Below are positions 1 to 7,469 of a stretch of DNA of 64,000 nucleotides, piece by piece. The DNA is taken from contig JAUXUN010000057.1 of the NCBI GenBank assembly GCA_030680855.1, positions 1 to 64,000 on the forward strand, in the 5' to 3' direction. Each line of letters opens with the position of its first letter. Positions within the stretch are counted from its first letter, which is position 1. A program made the position numbers and the translations under genes. This DNA is from Aestuariivirga sp. Its GTDB lineage: Bacteria > Pseudomonadota > Alphaproteobacteria > Rhizobiales > Aestuariivirgaceae. The notes beneath the pieces are model-generated. The model saw only the letters and a list, made by a program, of their open reading frames with translations. It had not been told where the DNA came from and searched no databases.

Positions 1-299
1 GGGAGAAACTCTTTCTAAGAAAGTGCTTTGGCTGCCATGTGGTTCCTGCCGGAGCAATCGCTAAGGGGCCAACTCTGCGAGGTGTCGTCGGCCGCCCCGT
101 GGCCAGTGCGGAAGGCTTTGCTTTCTCCGATGGTTTGAAAGCCTTTGGTGCCACCGGAGCTGTCTGGGATGAGGCGACGCTCGACAAGCTCCTTCAGGAT
201 ACTATTGGCTTTGTAAGGGGTATGAGGATGACAATGATACCTATCAGCCGAGACACCGACCGAGCGGACCTGATCGCATTTCTCAAGTCAAACAAGTAG
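1..299 (+). CDS. class I cytochrome c, C-terminal part (5' end outside window)
   Basis: The reading frame is already open at base 3 and ends at TAG 297-299. Read from the edge it gives the heme-attachment motif CFGCH (CxxCH) at bases 24-38, then a GPTLRGVVGR segment and the late MTMIP stretch that supplies the distal methionine ligand in cytochrome c2-type proteins. About 98 residues are visible, so only the N-terminal signal peptide and first helix are missing. Family knowledge: these are small periplasmic electron carriers between the bc1 complex and oxidases or dehydrogenases. The partner cannot be told from here. The first in-frame start-like codon inside the window is GTG 39, but it lies after the heme motif and is not the true start. 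Confidence 0.85.
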   Translation, partial: EKLFLRKCFGCHVVPAGAIAKGPTLRGVVGRPVASAEGFAFSDGLKAFGATGAVWDEATLDKLLQDTIGFVRGMRMTMIPISRDTDRADLIAFLKSNK

Positions 300-301
300 T
301 A

Positions 302-367
302 ATCCCGCTGTTCGCCGCCGCTTCGATGGGCTTCATGGGTTGGCGCAGGAAGCGGCGCGCGGCCTAG
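302..367 (+). other. short open tail resembling a C-terminal sorting signal, no body
   Basis: In frame +2, immediately after the cytochrome stop, bases 302-367 read as IPLFAAASMGFMGWRRKRRAA followed by TAG (split here as IPLFAAASMGFMGW then RRKRRAA). A hydrophobic stretch followed by a run of arginine and lysine at the very end is what the PEP-CTERM or VPLPA type C-terminal signals look like. Upstream in this frame the cytochrome gene is read out of frame and no recognisable domain precedes the tail. It may be a remnant of a lost gene or chance. No start codon with a ribosome site is visible. Confidence 0.15.
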
Positions 368-392
368 GCGTACATCCTGACGGCGGATACCC

Positions 393-408
393 TTGACCAT
401 TTGATCAA
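393..408 (+). promoter_or_regulatory. RutR operator in front of rutR
   Basis: TTGACCATTTGATCAA matches the E. coli RutR consensus TTGACCA-N2-TGGTCAA at 13 of 14 fixed positions. It ends 20 bases before the rutR start, so binding would block transcription start or early elongation of rutR. This is the classical position of an autoregulatory operator. A second copy lies upstream of preT at 51864-51879. Confidence 0.8.
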
Positions 409-428
409 GAATTATCAAGGTGGCCGCG

Positions 429-1058
429 ATGCCACACACCAAAGCCAAACCGGTGGTCAATACCCGCATTCAGGCGCGCAACAAGGAGCTGATCCTTGAG
501 GCGGCGCTGGATGTCTTCTCGGCCTCCGGCTTTCGCGGCGCCACGGTGGACCAGATTGCGGCCAAATCGGAAATGTCCAAGCCCAATCTCCTCTATTATT
601 TCCGTCGCAAGGAGGACATCTATGTGGCACTCCTCGAGCATACGCTGAGCGACTGGTTGGAACCGCTGCGCGAACTCAATCCTGAAGGCGATCCGCTCAC
701 CGAACTCGCGCGCTATATCTCCGCCAAGATGCAAATGTCGGAGGCAAACCCCAAGGCCTCGCGGCTCTTTGCCAATGAAATTCTCCATGGCGCGCCGATG
801 ATCGAGAAATTTCTCAAAGGCCCGTTACGTCATCTGGTTGCAGAAAAGTGCCAGGTCATCCAGTCCTGGATCGCGGCGGGGAAGATTGCTCCCGTCGATC
901 CCTACCATTTGATTTTCGCCATCTGGGCCGTGACCCAACACTACGCCGATTTTTCAGTGCAGGTTGATGCGGTGCTGGGCCGCCGCGAGGATTCAAGAGC
1001 CGCAGAAAAAGCCGTGCTGGAAATTCTCCTGCGCGGGCTTCAGGTCAAACAATATTGA
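429..1058 (+). CDS. rutR: TetR-family pyrimidine-utilisation regulator RutR
   Basis: A 209-residue TetR-family repressor. The N-terminal helix-turn-helix lies at about residues 36-56 (segment VDQIAAKSEMSKPNLLYYF). The ligand domain keeps the RutR-like stretches ASRLFANEILHGAP and PYHLIFAIWAVTQHYADF, so the match runs along the whole protein and not only the HTH. Family knowledge: RutR senses uracil or thymine and controls pyrimidine degradation genes. The ATG at 429 is preferred over the in-frame GTG at 420 because AAGG at 417-420 is correctly spaced from 429. The gene end overlaps the convergent PPK2 gene by 14 bases. The target preTA operon is in this window with a matching operator, which strongly supports the name. 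Confidence 0.88.
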   Translation: MPHTKAKPVVNTRIQARNKELILEAALDVFSASGFRGATVDQIAAKSEMSKPNLLYYFRRKEDIYVALLEHTLSDWLEPLRELNPEGDPLTELARYISAKMQMSEANPKASRLFANEILHGAPMIEKFLKGPLRHLVAEKCQVIQSWIAAGKIAPVDPYHLIFAIWAVTQHYADFSVQVDAVLGRREDSRAAEKAVLEILLRGLQVKQY

Positions 1059-1869
1059 CCGCTTTCGGATCCCAGTCCTTCGGAAGAGGATATTGCGGAT
1101 TCATCCCTTCAAGCGCCTCGCGCACGATCCGCGCGATTGCCGCGTTTCGCGCCCAGTTGCGGTCCGCCGGAATGATGTGCCACGGCGCATGCTCCGTCGA
1201 GCAGCGTGAGATGGCGATCTCATAGGCCGCCATATAGTCCGCCCACTTGGCTCGCGTGGCCAAATCGCTGGCCTTGAATTTCCATTGCTTGGTTGGATCG
1301 TCAACCCGCTCCTGTAAACGCACCGCCTGTTCCTCCTTCGAAACATGCAGCATGAATTTCAGAATGCGTGTGCCGGAATTTGCGACCAGTTTTTCAAAGG
1401 CGTTGATTTCATCATAGCGCCGCTCAATCGCATCAGCCGCCGCCAGTTTTTCAACCTTCACGACCAGCACGTCCTCATAATGCGAGCGGTTGAAAATGCC
1501 GATATAGCCCTTGGCCGGGCAGGCGCCGTGAACCCGCCACAGATAATCATGAGCGCGCTCCACCTCCGAGGGCACGCCAAAGGATTTCACCGTCACCCCC
1601 AAAGGCCCCGAAGTGTTGAACACGGCGCGCACCGTGCCGTCCTTGCCCGAACAGTCAATGCCCTGCAGGACAACCAGCAGCGCGCCTTTGCGCTCGGCGA
1701 AAAGCCGGTCCTGCAGGCCGTCGATCGCCACGGCATCCTTGAGCAGCTGCTCCTTGGCTTTGTCCTTGTCATCAAAGGCGCTGTCATCGCGCGGATCATG
1801 CGCTGCAAGGGAAAACTTCTTCTCCGGCGCAGCAATAAACTTTGATGCAAATGATTTCTTCTCAGGCAT
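1045..1869 (-). CDS. polyphosphate kinase 2 family protein (PPK2)
   Basis: A 274-residue PPK2-type kinase that transfers phosphate between inorganic polyphosphate and nucleotides. The Walker A region reads GIDCSGKDGTV (about residues 69-79 from the chosen start) and the lid and Walker B region reads GIFNRSHYEDVLV. The stretch FLWRVH-like DYLWRVHGACPAKG between them is typical of the single-domain class I/III PPK2 enzymes. Whether it prefers AMP, ADP or both cannot be read from sequence with certainty. The ORF is open upstream to 1896, but ATG 1869 has AGAGGA seven bases ahead and fits family length. It is convergent with rutR and divergent from the LOG gene. Cytoplasmic. Confidence 0.85.
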   Translation of the reverse strand: MPEKKSFASKFIAAPEKKFSLAAHDPRDDSAFDDKDKAKEQLLKDAVAIDGLQDRLFAERKGALLVVLQGIDCSGKDGTVRAVFNTSGPLGVTVKSFGVPSEVERAHDYLWRVHGACPAKGYIGIFNRSHYEDVLVVKVEKLAAADAIERRYDEINAFEKLVANSGTRILKFMLHVSKEEQAVRLQERVDDPTKQWKFKASDLATRAKWADYMAAYEIAISRCSTEHAPWHIIPADRNWARNAAIARIVREALEGMNPQYPLPKDWDPKAVNIV

Positions 1870-1940
1870 ATCCAGTCCTCTTCTATTCCCCCTCAATAGC
1901 AGCTACCCTTCCCCGCAATCAAACAACTTCGAGATTTGCA

Positions 1941-2699
1941 TTGAAAGAACGCCCGTCAAACAAGCCGCAAATGGCTGCCCCTGCCTTTCGCCTGCCCGCC
2001 CTCGACCAGGACTTTCTCCTGGGCGATTCAACCCGTGGCCTGCGCTTCCAGTTGGAGTACCAGAAGGCCGAGGAACACCTGCGCGCCTGGGGGGTTGAAT
2101 CAACCGTGGTGGTTTTTGGCTCCGCCCGCTGCCGGGAAGATGACGGCTCCGGCTGGTATGAAGGGGCGCGCAAATTCGCCGAAATCTGCTCGCTGCACGG
2201 TGGCGCGAAACTCGATCACAAGGCAACCCGCCACAATGTCATCGCAACCGGCGGAGGTCCCGGCATCATGGAAGCGGCCAACCGCGGCGCCAATGATGCG
2301 GGCGCCCCTTCCATTGGCTACAACATCACGCTTCCCCGCGAGCAGGAGCCAAATCCCTATTCCACCCCGGACCTCACCTTCCGCTTCCATTATTTCGCCA
2401 TGCGCAAGATGCATTTTGCCATGCGGGCCGCTGCCCTCATCGTATTCCCCGGCGGCTTCGGCACGCTCGACGAACTCTTTGAAATCCTCACGCTCAGGCA
2501 AACCGGCAAGATGACCAAACCGCTGCCCGTCATTCTTTATGATTCGAAATTCTGGAACACTGCCATCAATTTTGAAGTGTTCCTGAAGTCCGGCCTGGTC
2601 CATCCGAAGGATTTCAGCCTCTTTGGCTTTGCCGACACGCCAGACCAGGCCTGGAGCGAACTCGTCGCCCGCGGCCTTAATATTTCCCAGGAGCCGTAA
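1941..2699 (+). CDS. LOG-family (TIGR00730-like) nucleotide phosphoribohydrolase
   Basis: About 252 residues with the two family signatures GGGPGIMEAAN (around residue 104) and PGGFGTLDE (around residue 170). The PGGxGTxxE motif is the hallmark of the LOG proteins, many wrongly called lysine decarboxylases. Characterised members release ribose 5-phosphate from nucleoside monophosphates, including cytokinin precursors. The substrate here is unknown. This is the longer bacterial subtype with about 60 residues before the Rossmann core. Start is uncertain: TTG 1941 has GAG seven bases upstream, while ATG 1971 is an alternative without a clear ribosome site. The stop codon overlaps the start of the next gene by one base (TAATG), so the two are translationally coupled. 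Confidence 0.8.
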   Translation: MKERPSNKPQMAAPAFRLPALDQDFLLGDSTRGLRFQLEYQKAEEHLRAWGVESTVVVFGSARCREDDGSGWYEGARKFAEICSLHGGAKLDHKATRHNVIATGGGPGIMEAANRGANDAGAPSIGYNITLPREQEPNPYSTPDLTFRFHYFAMRKMHFAMRAAALIVFPGGFGTLDELFEILTLRQTGKMTKPLPVILYDSKFWNTAINFEVFLKSGLVHPKDFSLFGFADTPDQAWSELVARGLNISQEP

Positions 2700-4360
2700 T
2701 GTCCATTCGACTCAAATTCTGCGGTGCCGCACGGACCGTCACCGGCTCCTGCTATCTCCTGCAGACCGAAGAAGCAAAGGTTCTCATCGATTGCGGCATG
2801 TTCCAGGGTTCACGAACCGAGCGCGAACTCAACTGGCGCAATTTCCCGTTCGACCCCGCAAGCCTTGATGCCATGCTGCTCACCCATGGCCACATTGATC
2901 ACATTGGGCTCATTCCAAAACTCGTAAAGAACGGCTTCAACAAAAAAATCCATTGCACTGCGGCCACCGTCGATCTCTGCGCCGTCATGTTGCCTGACTC
3001 AGGCTTCATCCAGGAATCAGACGCCAAGTTCCTGAACAAGCGCAACCGCCAGCGCGGCCTTCCCGAAATCGAACCAATCTATACGCTGGAAGACGCCATG
3101 AATGCCCTCGAATATTTTGAGCCCCTGGATTATAAAACCTGGATGGAACCCGCCAAGGGCATTCGCGCCCGCTGGTGGAACGCCGGCCATCTCCTCGGCA
3201 GCGCGTCCATTGAAGTAGAAGTGAGCCAGGCGGGCAAGCCGCCCACCCGCATTCTCTTCTCTGGCGACATCGGCCCCGATTTCAAGATGCTGCATCCCGA
3301 CCCGGAAGCGCCAACCGGCTTTGACTATGTCATCTGTGAATCGACCTATGGCGGCAAGGACCGCTTCGAGCGTTCCGAGGAAAAGCGCCGCGAGCTGCTG
3401 GCCCAGGAAGTCAACGCTGCAGCGGCGCGCAAGGGCGCCCTTCTCATTCCGTCCTTCGCGGTGGAGCGCACCCAGGAAGTGGTCACTGATCTTGTCTGGC
3501 TTATGGAAAAGGGCAAGGTTCCCAGGACAACGATCTTCATCGACTCACCGCTGGCCAACAAGGCCTCCGCCATTTTCAAGAAACATGCCGGGGAATTGCA
3601 GAACGGCAATGAGCTTTTCCGGGCCTTCAACTCGCCCCTGCTCAAAAGCACTGAAACGGTCGAAGAAAGCAAAGCCATCGCACTGTTCTCCGGCTTCCGC
3701 ATCATCATTGCCGCCAGCGGCATGTGTGACGCGGGCCGCATCCGCCATCACTTGAAGAACCACCTGTTCCAGGCCAGCACGACGGTTCTTCTGGTGGGCT
3801 TCCAGGCGGCGGGTTCGCTTGGCTATATCCTGGAAAGCGGCGCCCAAATGGTGAAAATCATGGGCGAGGAAATCACCGTGCGTGCCACCATCCGCCAGTT
3901 CGAGGACTACTCTGGCCACGCCGATAGCCCCGAACTCGTGCAATGGCTGAAGGAGCGCATGCCGATTGGCAAAACCGTGTTCCTGACCCATGGTGAAGAA
4001 GGCCCGCAGGTGGCGCTGCAAGAGGCCATCACGGGTATCATTGTTAAGTCCGATTGCATCATCCGGCCCCAGCTTGATGACGTTTATGATCTGGGCGGCG
4101 AGGCTTGCGCCTTTCTTGAAAGCGAAAGCCGGCCCCGCATCGATCCGGCCCACGTCGCGCGGCCCGATTGGAACAATGAACTCACCAGCCTGCATCTCGA
4201 TATCGATCAGGAAATCAGCAAGGCGGCGGACGCAAAATCAAAAGCCGTCCTCATCCGCCGCCTGAAACGCGCCCTCGCCGGAGAGGCGCCTGACAACACC
4301 CGCCGCCGCCCGCCGATTTCCGGTACGTCACGGAGATCCCGGGGCTATGATGATAATTAA
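2699..4360 (+). CDS. MBL-fold RNA metallo-hydrolase with beta-CASP and RMMBL domains
   Basis: A 553-residue metallo-beta-lactamase protein. The zinc motif HxHxDH is seen as THGHIDHIG at residues 62-70. Other metal-ligand regions are GHLLGSASIE and SGDIGPD. A beta-CASP domain lies in the middle, and the C-terminal RMMBL part contains DYSGHADSPELVQWLKE and VFLTHGEEGP. This order is that of the CPSF-73/Ysh1-like bacterial exonuclease family, whose members are ribonucleases; it is not RNase J. The terminal 60 residues are basic and probably disordered. Coupled to the LOG gene upstream by a one-base overlap and followed after 12 bases by a small gene, so it is the middle member of a three-gene operon. 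Confidence 0.85.
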   Translation: MSIRLKFCGAARTVTGSCYLLQTEEAKVLIDCGMFQGSRTERELNWRNFPFDPASLDAMLLTHGHIDHIGLIPKLVKNGFNKKIHCTAATVDLCAVMLPDSGFIQESDAKFLNKRNRQRGLPEIEPIYTLEDAMNALEYFEPLDYKTWMEPAKGIRARWWNAGHLLGSASIEVEVSQAGKPPTRILFSGDIGPDFKMLHPDPEAPTGFDYVICESTYGGKDRFERSEEKRRELLAQEVNAAAARKGALLIPSFAVERTQEVVTDLVWLMEKGKVPRTTIFIDSPLANKASAIFKKHAGELQNGNELFRAFNSPLLKSTETVEESKAIALFSGFRIIIAASGMCDAGRIRHHLKNHLFQASTTVLLVGFQAAGSLGYILESGAQMVKIMGEEITVRATIRQFEDYSGHADSPELVQWLKERMPIGKTVFLTHGEEGPQVALQEAITGIIVKSDCIIRPQLDDVYDLGGEACAFLESESRPRIDPAHVARPDWNNELTSLHLDIDQEISKAADAKSKAVLIRRLKRALAGEAPDNTRRRPPISGTSRRSRGYDDN

Positions 4361-4372
4361 GGAGAACGCCCC

Positions 4373-4570
4373 ATGGCATTGGAAGAACTTCAGGCCCAAA
4401 TCAACTTGCTGGTGAGCCAGATCAACAACCAGCCGGAAGACGTGCATGAACTTTACGAGCTGCTGCACCAGAAACTGAACGAGCTTCGCAGCACCGGCCA
4501 GCCGCTTCCCCAGGATCTTCTAGATCTCGAAAAGCGCATGTTGGAAGAATTTCCGAGGCCGAAGAAATAA
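4373..4570 (+). CDS. 65-residue helical protein of unknown function
   Basis: A small gene with a strong ribosome site (TAAGGAG) seven bases before ATG. The product is rich in Leu, Gln and Glu with heptad-like spacing (LQAQINLLVSQINNQ, then LYELLHQKLNELRS), so a short coiled coil or helical hairpin is predicted. There is no signal peptide, membrane segment or known motif. It follows the beta-CASP hydrolase by 12 bases and faces the next gene with a two-base gap. The strong translation signal and normal codon use argue that it is real. Function unknown; a partner or inhibitor of the hydrolase is only speculation. Confidence 0.7.
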   Translation: MALEELQAQINLLVSQINNQPEDVHELYELLHQKLNELRSTGQPLPQDLLDLEKRMLEEFPRPKK

Positions 4571-4572
4571 GC

Positions 4573-5694
4573 TTACCTCACATCCAGCCAACTGCGGCTG
4601 GCGGCAGAGGCGGCAATGCCGTGGATGATCTTTTCGATCTTCAGTCCTTCGGCAAAATTCATGTAGGGTTCTTGATCACTCTCGATGCAATCCACGAAAT
4701 GCCGGCATTCAACCACCTTGAGTTCGTTGAATCCCAATTGATGCCCCGGCGCCGGCGTGAACATGCCGTAGGGCGGGTGCAATCCTCCGGTAAGGATCGT
4801 CTTGAAGCCACGCTGGGCCGCGGGCTCATCGGCCACATAGAGCTGCAATTCATTCATCCGCTCCTGGTCAAAGGCGATCATCCCCTTGGTGCCATGCACT
4901 TCCACCCGGATCATGTTTTTTCGTCCATGCGCCGCGCGGCTCGCCATCAGGACGCCCGTGGCCCCGCTGCCGAAGCGCACCATGGCGTGGGCAATGTCCT
5001 CATTTTCCACCGCGCGCTTTTCTTCAGAACCCGGAACCGGTCGCATTTTATGGACCGTATCGATGTCGGCACAAACTTGTACCACATCGCCCACAAGAAA
5101 ATGGGCGAAGCTCACCAGATGGCAGGTGAGATCACCCAGCACGCCAAGTCCGCCGGTTTCCAGCCGCGAGCGCCATGACCACGGCACATTTTCATCCGCC
5201 TGGTAATCCTCATCGACCTGGCCGCGGAAATGAATGATCCGCCCCAGCGTTCCCTCCAGAATTATTTTCCGCGCATGCGCCAGCGCCGGATTCCTGATGT
5301 AGTTGTAGCCCAGCAGGGTCTTGGCCTTGGAGGTCGCAGCTGCCTCGGTCATCGCCACGGCATCATCAAGTGTCAGTGCCATGGGTTTTTCACACCAGAC
5401 ATGCTTGCCTGCCGCCAGGAATGCCATCGCCATTTCGCGGTGCAGGTTGTTGGGCGTGGTGATCGACACAATGTCGATACGGCTATCGCCAAGAAGCTGC
5501 CGCCAATCGGTTTCCGCCCGATGGAAACCGGCTTCGGCCGCCTTCAGCTTTGTCACCTCCGCATTGGTGTCGCACAGGACTTCGAGGCGGATATCCGTTT
5601 CGCCGCCGAACACGGCCCGCACATGGCTCCACGCCATGGCATGGCATTTCCCCATGAAGCCCGTTCCGATGACCGCCACACCGAGAGACGCCAT
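4573..5694 (-). CDS. Gfo/Idh/MocA-family NAD(P)-dependent sugar oxidoreductase
   Basis: A 373-residue protein with the N-terminal Rossmann motif VIGTGFMGKCH (residues 8-18), the EKP motif in HVWCEKPMALT, and a GGLGVLGDLTCHLV segment holding the catalytic His region. The family oxidises or epimerises sugars and inositols at a secondary alcohol. It is divergently placed from the probable iolR with an IolR-like box between them, so it probably acts on an inositol isomer or a related side substrate. It is clearly different in sequence and length from the iolG at 7469-8458. Substrate not assigned. Confidence 0.85.
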   Translation of the reverse strand: MASLGVAVIGTGFMGKCHAMAWSHVRAVFGGETDIRLEVLCDTNAEVTKLKAAEAGFHRAETDWRQLLGDSRIDIVSITTPNNLHREMAMAFLAAGKHVWCEKPMALTLDDAVAMTEAAATSKAKTLLGYNYIRNPALAHARKIILEGTLGRIIHFRGQVDEDYQADENVPWSWRSRLETGGLGVLGDLTCHLVSFAHFLVGDVVQVCADIDTVHKMRPVPGSEEKRAVENEDIAHAMVRFGSGATGVLMASRAAHGRKNMIRVEVHGTKGMIAFDQERMNELQLYVADEPAAQRGFKTILTGGLHPPYGMFTPAPGHQLGFNELKVVECRHFVDCIESDQEPYMNFAEGLKIEKIIHGIAASAASRSWLDVR

Positions 5695-5724
5695 TAAATG
5701 ATTCCTTCCGCTATTCTATCCAGT

Positions 5725-5738
5725 GGAATAAATGTTCT
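5725..5738. promoter_or_regulatory. putative IolR box between the Gfo/Idh gene and iolR
   Basis: GGAATAAATGTTCT fits GGAA-N6-TTCC with one mismatch in the last base. It lies 31 bases upstream of the minus-strand oxidoreductase and 74 bases upstream of the chosen iolR start, so it could regulate both. The same core in reverse orientation (GGAATAAAATTTCT) occurs in front of mmsA, which makes chance less likely. The consensus is recalled from work on Sinorhizobium IolR. Confidence 0.5.
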
Positions 5739-5811
5739 ATTTCCTTGGCACAAGCGAATTGCTGTGGTTTACTGGCTTATTCCGCGACTCCGCCAGAAAA
5801 ATGGGTCCAAA

Positions 5812-6648
5812 GTGAGCGAAAGCGACATCCTCCCGCGCGACTTCCAGAGCCTCAAGGCCCGCATTATTGAACGCGGCCCCGCCTTGCCGAAACGGCTGAC
5901 CCAGGTCGCAACCTACGCGCTGGAACATCCCGATGAAATCGCTTTTGGCACGGTGGCGTCGATTGCGGTCGAAGCCGATGTCCAGCCGTCGACGCTGGTG
6001 CGCTTTTCCCAGGCAATGGGCTACCAGGGTTTTTCCGAATTGCAGGAGGTGTTCCGCTCGAGGCTGCGTGACCGGATTCTGAACTACGAGGAACGCATTG
6101 AGCAACTGCGCCAGCACGCCCTTTCGGCCTCGAAATCCCACGTCATTTTCCAGGGCTTCACCGAGGCGGCGGAAAAATCAATCAACACCTTGCAGGAAAG
6201 GCTGGAGCCAAAGAAACTCGACCATGCCGTGGAGATCTTGAGCAAGGCCGAGACCATATATCTCCTGGGTCTCCGGCGCTCCTTCCCGATCTCGACCTAC
6301 ATGTCCTATGCCTTCGGAAAGCTCAGTGTACGGAATGTCCTGATCGACGCCATCGGCGGGCTGGCCCAGGAGGAATTGGGCTTTGCCACCAGGCGCGATG
6401 CGGTGCTGGCCATCAGCTTCACCCCCTATGCCTCGGAAACCGTGGCCTTGGCCCAAGCCGCGGCGGCCCGCAATGTGCCCATCGTCGCCATCACCGACTC
6501 CGGCTTCTCGCCGCTCGCTTCGCTCGCAGAGACCTGGTTCGAAGTGGCCGAAGCAAATTTCGAAGGCTTCCGCTCCATGGCGGCAACCCTCGCACTGGCC
6601 ATGACCCTGACCGTGGCGGTGGCCGAAATGCGTGGCCGCCGGACTTAA
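5812..6648 (+). CDS. iolR: MurR/RpiR-family regulator with SIS domain, probable inositol repressor IolR
   Basis: About 278 residues: an N-terminal HTH_6 domain (FGTVASIAVEADVQPSTLVRFSQAMGYQGFSELQ) followed by a C-terminal SIS sugar-phosphate binding domain (IYLLGLRRSFPISTYMSYAF ... AISFTPYASETVALAQ). Its place at the edge of the iol genes and the GGAA-N6-TTCC boxes nearby identify it as the likely repressor relieved by an inositol breakdown intermediate. The frame is open from 5698, but that start would put the operator inside the gene and add about 38 residues not expected in the family. GTG 5812 gives the usual length; GTG 5764 is an alternative. The end overlaps the convergent SDR gene by four bases (TTAA). 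Confidence 0.8.
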   Translation: MSESDILPRDFQSLKARIIERGPALPKRLTQVATYALEHPDEIAFGTVASIAVEADVQPSTLVRFSQAMGYQGFSELQEVFRSRLRDRILNYEERIEQLRQHALSASKSHVIFQGFTEAAEKSINTLQERLEPKKLDHAVEILSKAETIYLLGLRRSFPISTYMSYAFGKLSVRNVLIDAIGGLAQEELGFATRRDAVLAISFTPYASETVALAQAAAARNVPIVAITDSGFSPLASLAETWFEVAEANFEGFRSMAATLALAMTLTVAVAEMRGRRT

Positions 6649-7469
6649 ACCGCGGGCGGCTCAGGGATGGAATTTCCCGTGCCCGCAACCTGCTGGTCGA
6701 AATCGATGATGGCGCCGGTCATCAGGCCCGACTCCTCGCTTGACAGGAATCCACAGGCCCGCGCCACTTCATCGGGCTTCAGCAGCCGGCCGAAAGGCCT
6801 TGCCGCTTCGGCATTTTTCAGCCAGCCCTCCTGCGCATCGTGATAGGTTTTCATGATGCGGTCTTCGCCCGGCGTGTCCATCCAGCCGATAGTGAGGCCG
6901 TTGACGCGGATCTGGTGGCGCATCACTGAATAGGCGGTGTTCTTAGTGAGCGTGATGAGCGCCCCCTTGGAGATGCAGTAGGCCGAAATGAAATCCTGCC
7001 CGCCGTGGCCCGACATGGAGATGATGTTGACGATGGTGCCCTTGGTTTTTTCGCGCTTCATCATATGCAGCGCATCCTGGATGATGAAATAGGGGGCCCG
7101 CACGTTGACATTCATCATCGCATCGAAAAGCTCGGGCTTGGTATCCCAGATGGTGCCGCGATCGGTGATCCCGGCAGCATTGATCACCGCGTCAACCCGG
7201 CCAAAAGCCTTGTCCGTGGCGGCAATGACCTTGCGCGTGTCATCCATGCCGGCAAGGTCGGCCTGGACAAAAACAACTTTGACGCCTTTCTTTTCGAGAT
7301 CGGCTTTGACCCGCGTCCCATTCTTTTCATTGCGCCCGGTGATTACGATGCCTTTGCAGCCCCGGTCGGCAAAGAGATGGGCGATGGCTTCACCGAGGCC
7401 CTGGGTGGAGCCGGTGACAACGGCGATCTTGCCATCCATGGAGAGTTTGGAGAGAGAATCCATATCCAT
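6645..7469 (-). CDS. short-chain dehydrogenase/reductase of the inositol locus
   Basis: A 274-residue classical SDR. The cofactor motif TGSTQGLGEAI lies near residue 20, NAAG is present (VINAAGITDRG), and the catalytic Ser and YxxxK are seen in SMSGHGGQDFISAYCISKGA. The Tyr-Cys-Ile-Ser-Lys spacing is intact. Its ATG overlaps the stop of iolG by one base (TAATG), so the two are co-translated. SDRs of this kind in rhizobial iol loci are thought to oxidise inositol stereoisomers or inososes, but the exact substrate is not shown by sequence. An upstream in-frame start at 7502 would lie inside iolG and lacks support. Confidence 0.82.
   Translation of the reverse strand: MDMDSLSKLSMDGKIAVVTGSTQGLGEAIAHLFADRGCKGIVITGRNEKNGTRVKADLEKKGVKVVFVQADLAGMDDTRKVIAATDKAFGRVDAVINAAGITDRGTIWDTKPELFDAMMNVNVRAPYFIIQDALHMMKREKTKGTIVNIISMSGHGGQDFISAYCISKGALITLTKNTAYSVMRHQIRVNGLTIGWMDTPGEDRIMKTYHDAQEGWLKNAEAARPFGRLLKPDEVARACGFLSSEESGLMTGAIIDFDQQVAGTGNSIPEPPAV

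Noticed and set aside
5698-5811. Longer start for iolR
   Set aside because: It would place the IolR box inside the gene and add residues not expected in RpiR proteins.
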